The notes under the pieces are model-generated. The model saw only the letters and a program-made list of their open reading frames with translations, had not been told where the DNA came from and did no database searches. This document shows, one piece after another, positions 1 through 10,076 of a stretch of 64,000 nucleotides of DNA (position 1 is its first letter; each line of letters starts with the position of its first letter). The position numbers were made by a program, and so were the translations under genes. The DNA comes from Nocardioides sp. Root122 (GTDB lineage: Bacteria > Actinomycetota > Actinomycetes > Propionibacteriales > Nocardioidaceae), in assembly GCF_001425025.1 (NCBI RefSeq), contig NZ_LMDE01000001.1, positions 675,033 to 739,032 on the forward strand. Direction: 5' to 3'.

Positions 1-837
1 GTATGACGATGCCCAGGTGTCCGGGCTGGTCCGGTAGGACGTGATCGGCTCCGGCGCGGTCACTGCCGGCGCCACCGCATCCACCACTGTCACCGGCACT
101 GCGCGGGTGGTCCCGACCTGTGGAGACCCGAGGGGATCGTTCCAGGACAGCTGTGCCCAGACCCTTCGCGGCCCTGCTCCGCACTCATCGATCAGCAGGT
201 CCGCTCGGAAGATCCCGTCCGCGCCGGCGGACGCGGGACCGCTGTCCACGCAGTAGTCGTACGGAGCCGTTGCGCCGGCGCGGAAGCTCACGCCTGCGAC
301 GGGCAGGTTCCGTGGCGGGTCGATGGCGAGCGACACGGTTCCCGACAGCTCGGCGTCATCACCCACGCCGATGATGTCCGGCTTGCCGCGACGGTCGATT
401 CCGGACGACAAGGTGACGACGGAGCTACTCGCATCGCTCGCAGTGGCGGCGATGTCGATGGTGTAGGCGCCGTCATCCACCGGTTGACCAGCCGAGTCGC
501 GGAAATCCCATGCGTGGTGGCGATATCCGGGCGGCATCGAGACGCTCGAGAGCATCGTGCGCACCGCCTCACCGGTCGCATCTCGAACGGTGACGGTCAC
601 GTTCGCGGCACGGTTGAGGTAGAAGTCGTAGCCGATTGACTCATCAGTATCGGAGAGGACCGGATACACGTAGCGCGATGGAGTGGTGAGGCTGACCTGC
701 ATCGGCGGTTCTGCCGCGGAGCTGACGGTGAGGGTGCCCACCATCACCAAGAGGGCCGTGAGAACGACGTGAAGCGACCGCGTCCTCCGCACGAGTGAAA
801 GGTGTCCGCGCGCCAAGGACTGCTGTCGTTCCCCCAT
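1..837 (-). CDS. Secreted protein with FlgD-type Ig-like domain (C-terminus cut by window edge)
   Basis: An open frame of 279 codons reads leftward from ATG at 837 and leaves the window without a stop, so the C-terminus is missing. Residues about 21-43 are a hydrophobic signal peptide (LHVVLTALLVMVGTLTVSSA) after a basic N-terminus, so export is expected. Residues about 66-133 resemble the FlgD-type Ig-like fold: a strand rich in TVTVRDATGE, then HHAWDFRDSAGQPVDDGAY, the usual W-D-x-x-D-x-G-x-x-x-x-D-G-x-Y layout. The rest looks like further beta-sandwich repeats with a C-x(n)-C pair. No catalytic motif is visible. Function unknown; a surface or extracellular adhesive or structural role is inference. 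Confidence 0.75.
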   Translation of the reverse strand, partial: MGERQQSLARGHLSLVRRTRSLHVVLTALLVMVGTLTVSSAAEPPMQVSLTTPSRYVYPVLSDTDESIGYDFYLNRAANVTVTVRDATGEAVRTMLSSVSMPPGYRHHAWDFRDSAGQPVDDGAYTIDIAATASDASSSVVTLSSGIDRRGKPDIIGVGDDAELSGTVSLAIDPPRNLPVAGVSFRAGATAPYDYCVDSGPASAGADGIFRADLLIDECGAGPRRVWAQLSWNDPLGSPQVGTTRAVPVTVVDAVAPAVTAPEPITSYRTSPDTWASSY

Positions 838-1014
838 GGCGAGGGATGCTAGGGCTGGCCTTCACGGTGGATGTGAGTTTTGACATCATCTGCGAGAAGA
901 CTTGAGACCCGCGCCGCCGCGCCCGTCTCGGGCGTCGAGCGCCCGTCGATCCCCCGTCTGGTATGCCGGGCGGCCTCAAGATGGCACGTGTCCTCGTGAA
1001 GCCGGTCCTGTCGT

Positions 1015-1053
1015 GCTGACGGTAGCCGCACGGCGCATGCCGCTACCGTCAGC
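1015..1053. promoter_or_regulatory. Perfect 12-bp inverted repeat directly upstream of a GTG start
   Basis: GCTGACGGTAGC (1015-1026) is exactly complementary to GCTACCGTCAGC (1042-1053) across a 15-nt loop. It ends three bases before the GTG at 1057, so on an RNA it would cover the region where a ribosome binding site should be. It could be a protein operator, a translation-blocking hairpin or a terminator of readthrough. No T-run follows. Confidence 0.6.
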
Positions 1054-1056
1054 GAC

Positions 1057-1683
1057 GTGAGCGACCTCCAGCGCATCTTCGTCATCACGGAGCAGGCGGG
1101 CGGCGCCGAGCTCGCCGCGCTCCGCGCCCGGCTGGGGCGCAGCGTGGTCGTGCTGACGGCGCCGACGGCCGAGGCCAGGCGCGTGGTCGAGGGCCTGGGC
1201 GCGGGCCCGGGTGGGCACGAGACCGTCCCGGAGGTCCTGCTCGCGCCGGTGCGCTTCCCAGGCGTCGACCGCGGGCACCGCCTCGACGACCTCGTCCGCC
1301 GGCACGCCGTGGCGGACCGCTGGCGCGACATCGTGGTGGTGGCCGACCCGGCCACGGTGACGCTGCTCCTGCGCGTGCTCGCCCCCGACCAGCTGCCGAC
1401 CGCCGGCCCGGTCACCGAGGTGGGACTGCCGCGCGGCACCCGTCCGGTGCCGCTCGCTCGCGCCCTGGTCGGAGGTGCCGCCCTCGCCCTGGTGGCGGGC
1501 CTGCTGGGCGCCGTCGTACCGGTGTGGGTGCTGCCGCTGCTCGTCGTCGTCGCCGGCCTGGCCCTCCTCGTCGTGCCAGGCAACCGGCACCACGGGCAGA
1601 CGCTGCTCATCGCCGCCGGCGTGGCCGTCCTGCTGGGCGCCCTGGCGGTCGCCGGGTCGTCCCGGTTCCCCGGCGCCTGGTGA
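1057..1683 (+). CDS. Hypothetical protein with C-terminal membrane segments
   Basis: A 208-residue protein I do not recognise. Residues 1-125 are soluble and alternate hydrophobic strands with charged loops (IFVITEQAGG, VVVLTAP, DIVVVADPATVTLLLRVL), which looks like an alpha/beta fold. Residues about 135-175 and 183-202 are two or three closely spaced hydrophobic helices, so it is probably anchored in the membrane with a small cytoplasmic domain. The GTG start is chosen because no earlier start exists downstream of the hairpin at 1015-1053. It converges on the acyltransferase gene, leaving only six bases between the two stops. Confidence 0.6.
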   Translation: MSDLQRIFVITEQAGGAELAALRARLGRSVVVLTAPTAEARRVVEGLGAGPGGHETVPEVLLAPVRFPGVDRGHRLDDLVRRHAVADRWRDIVVVADPATVTLLLRVLAPDQLPTAGPVTEVGLPRGTRPVPLARALVGGAALALVAGLLGAVVPVWVLPLLVVVAGLALLVVPGNRHHGQTLLIAAGVAVLLGALAVAGSSRFPGAW

Positions 1684-1689
1684 GGGCCG

Positions 1690-2787
1690 TCAGCCGACGG
1701 GTAGCGGTCGGCGACGCAGCAGGGCACGGGCTGCGCGCTGGCTCGGCTGCTCGACGAGCCGGTACGACACGTGGGCCGCGGCGAGTGAGGTGACGATCGC
1801 GAGCAGGGTGGCCGCCGAGCTCGGCACGTCGAGGCGGTGCAGGACGCCGAGGGTGGCGAAGCCGACCGGCATGTGGAGCAGGTAGAGCGAGTAGCTGATG
1901 TCGCCCAGGCGCGCGAAGGGGCGGGCCGCCCGGGACGGCGACCACCACAGCATGCCGACGAAGACGACCAGGGCCGTCAGGTAGGCGTAGACCGGCTCGC
2001 CCGCCGTGCCGGCCTTGCCCAGCAGGAAGCCCGGCGAGTAGACCTCCTGGAAGACCGCGACGAGGACTCCGACCACGGCCGCGAGGCCGATGCCGGGTGC
2101 GGGTGCGGTGAGTCGGGCGTGGACCAGGTAGATGCAGCGACCGACCAGCAGCACCCCGACGAGCATGAGGATGCCCGCTGCCTCGCGGGTCGGCGGAAGG
2201 CCGAAGGCCGACTCCACGACGAGCCAGCAGGCGAGGGCCCAGGCCACGGCCATCGTGCCCGTCGAGGCGAGCGGGCGGGTGCGCTGGACGGCGATCGCGG
2301 CGAGCACCATGGCGTAGAACAGCATCTCGCTCGCCAGGGTCCAGGTCACCGAGAGGACGTGGGTGCCCGGGGTCAGGAAGTCGACCAGCAGCAGCGACTG
2401 CACCCACCGGCTCGGCGTTCCTCCGGGGAAGACCGGCATGGGGACGCCCAGGGCCGGCATCAGGTGCATGAGCGACCACAGGACGGCGAGCGCGAGGGCG
2501 AGCGGCGGGAAGATCCGCAGCACCCGCTTGGTGACGAAGCTCGTGCCCGTCTCCGACAGGGAGGCATGGGTCACGATGTAGCCGCTGATCAGGAAGAACA
2601 GCACGACGCCGAGGTAGCCGCCGTCCTGGTGCACGTGCAACGGCTCGGCGACCGCCGTGCGCCAGAGGTCCTGGATGGCCGAGGTCTCGCCGACGGTGAA
2701 CAGCCAGTACGCACTCAGGTGGGCCCACACGACGAGCAGCGCTGCCACTCCGCGCAGGACGTGGATGAAGGAGATCTGGCCGCGCAC
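1690..2787 (-). CDS. Acyltransferase family 3 membrane protein (OafA/YrhL type)
   Basis: 365 residues, start GTG at 2787. The N-terminus FIHVLRGVAALLVVWAHLSA carries the R-G-x-A-x(n)-H signature of acyltransferase family 3, in which the conserved histidine is catalytic, and FFLISGYIV is the second typical motif. About ten hydrophobic helices follow, ending in SYSLYLLHMPVGF and a basic C-terminal tail. Members move acetyl or other acyl groups onto surface sugars, lipids or antibiotics at the inner membrane; the substrate cannot be told here. It lies downstream of the terminator-like hairpin at 2836-2863, so it is probably transcribed on its own. Confidence 0.85.
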   Translation of the reverse strand: MRGQISFIHVLRGVAALLVVWAHLSAYWLFTVGETSAIQDLWRTAVAEPLHVHQDGGYLGVVLFFLISGYIVTHASLSETGTSFVTKRVLRIFPPLALALAVLWSLMHLMPALGVPMPVFPGGTPSRWVQSLLLVDFLTPGTHVLSVTWTLASEMLFYAMVLAAIAVQRTRPLASTGTMAVAWALACWLVVESAFGLPPTREAAGILMLVGVLLVGRCIYLVHARLTAPAPGIGLAAVVGVLVAVFQEVYSPGFLLGKAGTAGEPVYAYLTALVVFVGMLWWSPSRAARPFARLGDISYSLYLLHMPVGFATLGVLHRLDVPSSAATLLAIVTSLAAAHVSYRLVEQPSQRAARALLRRRPLPVG

Positions 2788-2835
2788 GCGGGTCAGGGTA
2801 GTGGCGTGGTCCAGGTCCGGCCCGATCGCCGAGAG

Positions 2836-2863
2836 ACCCCGCCCGGGCTGGATCGGGCGGGGT
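2836..2863 (-). terminator. GC-rich hairpin between two minus-strand genes
   Basis: ACCCCGCCCG (2836-2845) pairs perfectly with CGGGCGGGGT (2854-2863) over an 8-nt loop. It lies about 33 bp after the stop of the small gene at 2896-3123 and before the acyltransferase start, so it most likely ends the upstream transcript. No T-run, as is common in high-GC actinobacteria. Confidence 0.6.
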
Positions 2864-2895
2864 CACGTGGTGGGGTGGCGCTCAGGCCACGGGGG

Positions 2896-3123
2896 TCAGC
2901 CCTTGCGCGGGCCGAAGAGGAGGGTGCCGACCGGGCCGCGCGGCTTGGGCAGCGGCGGGGCGACGAACCAGGACGGCGTGTAGCCGCCACCGCGGTTGAA
3001 GCCCTCGTGGAACACGTAGTTGAGACCGCACTCGCAGACCCAGCGGGTTCCGACCTCGAAGTCGGCTCCGGCATCCGGAGCACCCTCGGTCTCCCTGCAG
3101 ATGTGCAGCAACGTCGAGCTCAT
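2896..3123 (-). CDS. Small conserved-looking hypothetical protein
   Basis: 75 residues with a clear ribosome binding site (GGGAGGG) seven or eight bases before ATG at 3123. The centre reads TRWVCECGLNYVFHEG, a C-x-C turn that resembles half of a zinc ribbon, and there is one more cysteine near the N-terminus (HICRE); whether these bind metal is unknown. The C-terminus is proline/arginine rich (PPLPKPRGPVGTLLFGPRKG). No membrane segment. It stands alone between pmt and an acyltransferase. Function not recognised. Confidence 0.6.
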   Translation of the reverse strand: MSSTLLHICRETEGAPDAGADFEVGTRWVCECGLNYVFHEGFNRGGGYTPSWFVAPPLPKPRGPVGTLLFGPRKG

Positions 3124-3309
3124 CGCGACCCTCCCCAGGGGTTCGTGTCAGTGCCACCGGCGGCGGCTGGTGACCATCGTGGGGCCCGCCTGGCCCGAAT
3201 GCACTAGGCGACGCGGAATTTCGGGTCATCTTGACGGAATCTGTGACATCCGGACCGGCTGGCCGCTACGTGGTCTGGGCCGGCGCCGCGGACCTCGGGT
3301 GACCGCGGG

Positions 3310-4893
3310 TCAGATCCAGCGACGGAACCAGATCCGCGCGTCCCACTCCGACTTGGTGAGCAGGGCGTCGGTCCAGATCGGCCAGAACCACGCGAAGGCG
3401 ATCACGGCCAGCACGGTGTAGCTCCCCGCCACGACCACCCCGAACGTGCGCCGGGGACCGGGCAGGTCGGAGGTGCCGATCAGGTGACCCATGGCGAGGA
3501 CGACCGAGAGCACGAGGAAGGGCAGGCTGGCGATCGCGTAGAAGAAGAAGATCGGCCGGTCGTCGTAGAGGAACCACGGCAGCCACGTGGTCGCCAGGCC
3601 GACGACCGCGACGCCGTGCCGCCAGTCGCGCGCACCGATCCACAGCAGCAGCGAGGCGACCATCGCCAGGCACCCGCCCCACCACACGACGGGGTTGCCG
3701 AGCAGCAGGATCTGGCGGATGCAGGTCGACCCGGTGGGGGCGCCGCACCCCTGCGCGCCGGGCTGGATGTCGGTCTGCGCGTCGACGCCCACCGGCCGCC
3801 CCATCACCAGCCAGGTCGACGGCTTGGAGGCGTAGACGTGCGTCGAGTCGTTGAGGAAGTGGCTGTGGAACGTGTAGACGTCGTGGTGGTAGTACCAGAG
3901 CGAGCGGAGCGACTGGGTGACCTCGCCGAGGCCCTCCGCGTCCGGCTCGCTCGCCGTCGGCCACGGCTTTCCGCCGTCGTACGTCGTGTACTGGGTGTTG
4001 CTGAAGGCCTGCTCGTAGGCGTCGGCGTGCATCAGCCAGCCGGTCCACGACGCGACGTAGGTGACCAGCGCGACGCCGACGAGCGCGAGGAACGCCGGCA
4101 CGCCGTCCAGGACGATCGAGCGCAGCAGCGGCCGGCGCTGGCCGAACGCGCGACGCGCCCCGGCGCTCCACAGCCAGGCAAGCACGCCGAAGGCGGCCAG
4201 CGCGTAGACGGCCGACCACTTGGTGCCGCAGGCCAGGCCGAAGCTCAGCCCGCCGAGGAGCAACCACGGGCGCCACAGGCCGAACAGGCGGGGACGACGT
4301 GCTCCGGCGGCCAGGCGGTCGCGCAGCCACTGCCGGTCGGCGACGACGCAGTGCACGCCGCAGAGGATGAAGAAGGCCAGGAAGATGTCGAGCAGCGCCA
4401 GCCGCGAGAGCACGAGCTGGAGGCCGTCGATCGACAGCAGCAGGCCCGCCACGAGCCCGAGCACGGTGGAGCCCGTGACGCGCCGGACGAAGCGGCACAT
4501 CAGGAGCACCATCACGGACCCGACGACGGCGGAGGCCATCCGCCAGCCGGCGGGATCCATCCCGAAGACCTTGATGCCGGCGGCGATCAGCCACTTGCCG
4601 ACCTCCGGGTGCACGATCATCGACGGACCGTCCTGCCAGAGGTCCATGACGTTGCCGTTGAGGATCGTCTTGTCGGCGTCCTCGACGTAGGCCCGCACGT
4701 AGCCGAAGTTCAGCAGGGACCAGGCGTCCTTGGCGTAGTAGGTCTCGTCGAAGGAGAACTGGTGGGGCGTGCCCAGGTGCCAACGGCGCAGGAAGAAGGC
4801 CAGGCTCGCCAGGCAGATCGCGCCCACCCAGCCCAGGAGCGGGTCCTCCGACTTCCAGCGCGGGCGATTCCGCTCGGCGGCAGTCTGGGTCAC
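3310..4893 (-). CDS. pmt: Dolichyl-phosphate-mannose-type protein O-mannosyltransferase
   Basis: 527 residues, start GTG at 4893. The first extracytoplasmic loop has HQFSFDETYYAKDAWSL, containing the acidic D-E pair typical of PMT-family catalysis, and is followed by GVEVHPEVGKW-like DGPSMIVHPEVGKWLIA. About eleven hydrophobic helices fill the rest. In mycobacteria this enzyme (Rv1002c family) transfers mannose from polyprenyl-phosphate to Ser/Thr of secreted proteins as they leave through Sec. It is divergent from rsmI with a 54-bp gap, the same arrangement as in Mycobacterium tuberculosis, which strengthens the call. A fused secDF lies elsewhere in the window. Confidence 0.9.
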   Translation of the reverse strand: MTQTAAERNRPRWKSEDPLLGWVGAICLASLAFFLRRWHLGTPHQFSFDETYYAKDAWSLLNFGYVRAYVEDADKTILNGNVMDLWQDGPSMIVHPEVGKWLIAAGIKVFGMDPAGWRMASAVVGSVMVLLMCRFVRRVTGSTVLGLVAGLLLSIDGLQLVLSRLALLDIFLAFFILCGVHCVVADRQWLRDRLAAGARRPRLFGLWRPWLLLGGLSFGLACGTKWSAVYALAAFGVLAWLWSAGARRAFGQRRPLLRSIVLDGVPAFLALVGVALVTYVASWTGWLMHADAYEQAFSNTQYTTYDGGKPWPTASEPDAEGLGEVTQSLRSLWYYHHDVYTFHSHFLNDSTHVYASKPSTWLVMGRPVGVDAQTDIQPGAQGCGAPTGSTCIRQILLLGNPVVWWGGCLAMVASLLLWIGARDWRHGVAVVGLATTWLPWFLYDDRPIFFFYAIASLPFLVLSVVLAMGHLIGTSDLPGPRRTFGVVVAGSYTVLAVIAFAWFWPIWTDALLTKSEWDARIWFRRWI

Positions 4894-4947
4894 GCGGGCA
4901 CTCTAGCCAGACCGCGGGGCCGGACACGGGCCTGACATGATCGGGCC

Positions 4948-5778
4948 ATGGCAGGCGTCCTGGTCCTCGCGGGCACCCCGATCGGTCAGGCGGGCGACGC
5001 CCCGCCGCGCCTGGCCGCCGAGCTCTCCGGCGCCGACGTGGTCGCCGCCGAGGACACCCGGCGGCTCAAGCGGCTGTGCGCCGACCTCGGGATCACCCTG
5101 TCGGGACGGGTCGTCTCCTACTTCGAGGGCAACGAGCAGGCCCGCACGCCGGTGCTCCTGGAGGCCCTGCTCGCCGGCGAGCGCGTCGTCCTGGTCACCG
5201 ACGCGGGGATGCCCAGCGTGTCCGACCCCGGCTACCGGCTCGTCGCCGCGGCCGTGGAGAACGACGTCCGCGTGACCGCGGTGCCGGGCCCGAGTGCGGT
5301 GCTGACCGCGCTGGCGGTGAGTGGGCTCCCGGTCGACCGCTTCTGCTTCGAGGGCTTCCTACCGCGCAAGGCCGGTGAGCGGGGCCGTCGCCTGGCCGCG
5401 CTGGCCACCGAGGAGCGCACGATGGTCTTCTTCGAGGCGCCGCACCGGACCCAGGCGGCGCTGGCCGCGATGGCCGACGCGCTCGGCGAGGACCGTCCTG
5501 CCGCGGTGTGCCGCGAGCTGACCAAGACGCACGAGGAGGTACGCCGCGGTCCGCTGGGGTCGCTGGTGGCCTGGGCCGAGGACGGCGTGCGTGGCGAGGT
5601 GACGATCGTCGTCGAGGGGTCGAGCGGTGCGCCCGCCGTGGCCACCGACCCCGGCTCGCTGCGTGCCGCGGTCGCCGAGCTCGAGGCCTCGGGCTCGACG
5701 AAGAAGGAGGCGATCGTCGAGGTCGCCAGGCGCGCCGGGCTGCCCAAGCGGGAGGTGTACGACGTTGTCCACCGCTGA
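4948..5778 (+). CDS. rsmI: 16S rRNA (cytidine1402-2'-O)-methyltransferase
   Basis: 276 residues, a usual length for RsmI. It starts with VLVLAGTPIGQAGD, the SAM-enzyme glycine turn of the tetrapyrrole methylase fold, followed by AAEDTRRLKRL, VVSYFEGNE, VTDAGMPSVSDPGY, VPGPSAVLTALAVSGLP and FEGFLPRKAGER, all standard RsmI blocks. The C-terminus KKEAIVEVARRAGLPKREVYDVVH is the DNA-binding-like tail domain of the family. It modifies the ribosomal P site. The stop overlaps the tatD start by 14 bp, so the two are translationally coupled. Confidence 0.95.
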   Translation: MAGVLVLAGTPIGQAGDAPPRLAAELSGADVVAAEDTRRLKRLCADLGITLSGRVVSYFEGNEQARTPVLLEALLAGERVVLVTDAGMPSVSDPGYRLVAAAVENDVRVTAVPGPSAVLTALAVSGLPVDRFCFEGFLPRKAGERGRRLAALATEERTMVFFEAPHRTQAALAAMADALGEDRPAAVCRELTKTHEEVRRGPLGSLVAWAEDGVRGEVTIVVEGSSGAPAVATDPGSLRAAVAELEASGSTKKEAIVEVARRAGLPKREVYDVVHR

Positions 5779-6685
5779 GCCGGGGGAGGGGCCGACCCGC
5801 TCGCGGGCGGCCACCGAGGAGGTCTCGGGTGCCCGCCGCGACCGGGCACGGCCGCCCGCACCGGAACCGCTCCCGCACCCGGTCGTGGACAACCACTGCC
5901 ACCTCGACATCGCGGACGGCGACTGGACGACGACCGAGGACGCCCTCGCGGCCGCGGCCGCTGTCGGGGTGCCGCGGATCGTCCAGATCGGCTGCGACCT
6001 GCCGGGTGCGCGATGGGCCGTCACGGCCGCGGCAGAGCACGACGCGCTCGTGGCCGGGGTCGCCCTGCACCCCAACGAGGCGCCCCGGCTCGCGGCCACC
6101 GGCGACCTCGACCAGGCGATCGAGGAGATCGAGCGGCTCGCCGCCGCCCACGACAAGGTGCGCGCCGTCGGCGAGACCGGGCTCGACCGCTTCCGGCACG
6201 CCCAGAGCGGGACCGGCGACGAGGGCTGGGCGGCGCAGGAGGAGAGCTTCCGCCGCCACATCGACCTCGCCAAGCGGCTCGACAAGACGCTCGTCATCCA
6301 CGACCGCGACGCCCACGACGACGTGCTGCGCATCCTCGACGACGAGGGCGCGCCGCAGCGCTGGGTGATGCACTGCTTCTCCGGCGACGACGCCTTCGCC
6401 CGCCGCTGCCTCGACCGTGGGGCGTACCTCAGCTTCGCCGGCACGGTGACCTTCAAGAACGCCGCGCCCCTGCGCGACGCGCTGGCGATCACGCCGCTCG
6501 ACCGGGTCCTGGTGGAGACCGACGCGCCCTACCTGACTCCGACCCCCTACCGCGGCCGGCCCAACGCGTCCTACCTCGTCCCGCTCACCATGAGGGCGAT
6601 GGCCGAGGTGCGGCAGGCCGACCTGGAGGAGCTCTGCCGGGCCGTCGACGCCACCACCGAGACCGCCTTCGGAGGCACCTGGTAG
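5765..6685 (+). CDS. tatD: TatD-family metal-dependent deoxyribonuclease
   Basis: 306 residues when started at TTG 5765, which has a perfect GGAGGT site at 5751-5756 eight bases upstream; no better start exists before the metal site. His44 and His46 (DNHCHLD) begin the metal centre; VAGVALHPNE, AVGETGLDRFR, VIHDRDAHDDVLR, MHCFSGD and VETDAPYLTP follow in TatD order. The family has 3'-5' DNA exonuclease activity linked to repair. The first 38 residues are a polar extension not needed for the barrel. Overlaps rsmI; conserved upstream of rpfB as in mycobacteria. Confidence 0.92.
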   Translation: MSTAEPGEGPTRSRAATEEVSGARRDRARPPAPEPLPHPVVDNHCHLDIADGDWTTTEDALAAAAAVGVPRIVQIGCDLPGARWAVTAAAEHDALVAGVALHPNEAPRLAATGDLDQAIEEIERLAAAHDKVRAVGETGLDRFRHAQSGTGDEGWAAQEESFRRHIDLAKRLDKTLVIHDRDAHDDVLRILDDEGAPQRWVMHCFSGDDAFARRCLDRGAYLSFAGTVTFKNAAPLRDALAITPLDRVLVETDAPYLTPTPYRGRPNASYLVPLTMRAMAEVRQADLEELCRAVDATTETAFGGTW

Positions 6686-8070
<1,385 letters not shown>

Positions 8071-8080
8071 CCCCTCCGCG

Positions 8081-8197
8081 GTAGTCCCCTACGTTCTGGC
8101 ACACCGCCTCGCGGTAGTCCCCTACGTTCTGGCACACCACCGCCAGGTAGTCCCCTACGTTCTGCACCGCCGCACCGTCCAGAACGTAGGGGACTAC
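8081..8197. repeat. Family A repeat array: four 18-bp units at a 33-bp period
   Basis: The unit GTAGTCCCCTACGTTCTG occurs at 8081-8098, 8114-8131 and 8147-8164, and as its exact reverse complement at 8180-8197. Unit starts are exactly 33 bp apart in all four cases, with 15-bp related spacers starting GCACACC or CACCGCC. Units three and four can pair as an 18-bp stem with a 15-nt loop. The array fills the gap between rpfB and ksgA and could end rpfB transcription or bind a protein. A related cluster lies at 14742-14823. Confidence 0.9.
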
Positions 8198-8219
8198 CCC
8201 GGCACTAGGCTTGCCGACC

Positions 8220-9089
8220 ATGACCACGAACCCGGCCGGCCCGAGGCTCCTCGGGCCGGCCGAGGTGCGTCGGCTCGCCGCCGAGCTCGACCTGCGCCCG
8301 ACCAAGCAGCGCGGCCAGAACTTCGTCATCGACGCCAACACCGTGCGCCGGATCGTCCGCGAGTCCGGCATCGGGCCGGACGACGTCGTCGTCGAGGTCG
8401 GCCCCGGCCTCGGCTCACTGACGCTGGCCCTGCTCGAGGTCGCCCGGCGCGTCATCGCCATCGAGGTCGACCCGCTGCTCGCCGAGCGGCTGCCGGCCAC
8501 CATCGCGTCGTACGCCCCCGACCAGGCCGACCGCTTCGAGGTGGTGCTCGCCGACGCGATGCGCGTCGAGGAGCTGCCCGGCCCGGCGCCGACCGCGCTC
8601 GTGGCCAACCTCCCCTACAACGTCTCGGTGCCGGTGCTGATCCACCTGCTCACGCTGCTGCCCTCGCTGGAGCGGGGGCTGGTGATGGTGCAGGCCGAGG
8701 TCGCCGACCGGCTGGCGGCCGGCCCCGGCTCGAAGACCTACGGAGTGCCGAGCGTGAAGGCCGCCTGGTTCGCCGACGTACGTCGTGCCGGTGCGATCGG
8801 GCGCAACGTGTTCTGGCCGGCGCCCAACGTCGACTCCGGCCTGGTGGCGTGGACCCGACGCGACCCGCCGCAGACGACCGCCACCCGCCAGGAGGTGTTC
8901 GCCGTCGTCGACGCCGCCTTCGCCCAGCGCCGCAAGCAGGTGCGGGCCGCGCTGCGCGGGCTCGCCGGCTCGGCCGAGGCCGCCTCCGCTGCCCTGGAGA
9001 TCGCCGGTGTCGACCCGACCGCGCGTGGCGAGGTGCTCACCGTCGAGGACTTCGCCCGGATCGCCGAGGGACTGGCGGCGCAGGCATGA
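8220..9089 (+). CDS. ksgA: 16S rRNA (adenine1518/1519-N6)-dimethyltransferase
   Basis: 289 residues from ATG 8220 (an in-frame TTG nine bases earlier is less likely). [13 protein letters not shown] is the KsgA N-terminal signature, [10 protein letters not shown] (about 59-68) is the SAM-binding motif I, and [11 protein letters not shown] (about 130-140) is the catalytic N-L-P-Y motif of N6-adenine dimethylation. The tail has the usual [12 protein letters not shown] helical domain. It methylates two adjacent adenines near the 3' end of 16S rRNA during late 30S assembly. Its last bases overlap the ispE start (ATGA), indicating one operon. Confidence 0.95.
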   Translation: MTTNPAGPRLLGPAEVRRLAAELDLRPTKQRGQNFVIDANTVRRIVRESGIGPDDVVVEVGPGLGSLTLALLEVARRVIAIEVDPLLAERLPATIASYAPDQADRFEVVLADAMRVEELPGPAPTALVANLPYNVSVPVLIHLLTLLPSLERGLVMVQAEVADRLAAGPGSKTYGVPSVKAAWFADVRRAGAIGRNVFWPAPNVDSGLVAWTRRDPPQTTATRQEVFAVVDAAFAQRRKQVRAALRGLAGSAEAASAALEIAGVDPTARGEVLTVEDFARIAEGLAAQA

Positions 9090-9970
9090 GCATCACGGTC
9101 CGGGCGGCCGCGAAGATCAACCTGCACCTCGGTGTCGGCCGGGTGCGCGACGACGGCTTCCACCCGCTCGACACGGTCTACCAGGCGATCTCGCTGCACG
9201 ACGACGTCACGGTGGCCGAGGCCGACGAGGACGAGCTGTCGGTGGCCGGGGCCTCGCACCTCGACCTGGCCGGCGTCCCCACGGACGCCTCCAACATCGC
9301 CATGCGCGCCCTGGCTGAGGTGTCCTGCGGGCGCAGGCACCACGTGCGGATCGCCAAGGAGATCCCCGTCGCAGGCGGCATGGCGGGCGGCTCGGCCGAC
9401 GGCGCCGCCGCCCTCTTGGCGCACGACCGGCTGCACGACCTCGTCCAGCCCGACGACGTGCTGCTCGCGCAGGCGGCCAGGCTCGGCAGCGATGTCCCGT
9501 TCTCCCTCGTCGGGGGTACGGCGCGGGGCCGGGGCCGCGGCGAGGTCGTCGAGCCGATCGAGGACCACGGCACGTGGTGGTGGGTCGCCGTCCCCTCCGC
9601 CGTCGGCCTGTCCACGCCCGAGGTCTACCGGCACTTCGACCGGCTGCGTCCCGACGCACCGGAGCGGCCTGCCGAGCCGACCGACCTGCTGGTGGCGCTG
9701 GCGAGCGGTGAGCCCGTACGCCTGGCCCGCGCCCTCCACAACGACCTCCAGGAGCCGGCGATCGATCTGCGCCCGGAGCTCGGCACGTTGATCGAGCGCG
9801 GCGAGGCCGAGGGTGCGCTGCGCGGCCTCGTGTCCGGCTCCGGCCCGACCTGCGTCTTCCTGTGCGACTCCCGCGACGGCGCGATGGCCGTCGTGGCCGG
9901 CCTGGCGGCGACGTACGACGTCGTGCTGCCCGCCGTGGGACCGGTGGCGGGGGCGCACGTCCTGGCCTGA
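9086..9970 (+). CDS. ispE: 4-diphosphocytidyl-2-C-methyl-D-erythritol kinase
   Basis: 294 residues from ATG 9086, overlapping the ksgA stop by four bases. [13 protein letters not shown] (6-18) is the GHMP-kinase N-terminal motif with the conserved lysine, [16 protein letters not shown] (about 94-109) is the glycine-rich ATP loop, and [12 protein letters not shown] is motif III. It phosphorylates CDP-methylerythritol in the MEP route to isoprenoid precursors. The ksgA-ispE pairing is widespread in actinobacteria, so the call is secure. Confidence 0.95.
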   Translation: MSITVRAAAKINLHLGVGRVRDDGFHPLDTVYQAISLHDDVTVAEADEDELSVAGASHLDLAGVPTDASNIAMRALAEVSCGRRHHVRIAKEIPVAGGMAGGSADGAAALLAHDRLHDLVQPDDVLLAQAARLGSDVPFSLVGGTARGRGRGEVVEPIEDHGTWWWVAVPSAVGLSTPEVYRHFDRLRPDAPERPAEPTDLLVALASGEPVRLARALHNDLQEPAIDLRPELGTLIERGEAEGALRGLVSGSGPTCVFLCDSRDGAMAVVAGLAATYDVVLPAVGPVAGAHVLA

Positions 9971-10076
9971 CCTCCCGCCGGGGCAGACCGGGAGGCATGA
10001 ACGCACGCGGACGGGGAAGCATGCCGCTATGTTGTGCGCGGCAGTCACGCCGCGAGCAGGACCTGGGGGAGGCATC

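Noticed and set aside
8081..8197. CRISPR array
   Set aside because: Units are 18 bp with 15-bp spacers that resemble each other, and the last unit is inverted. CRISPR repeats are longer, same-direction and have unrelated spacers, and no cas gene is near.
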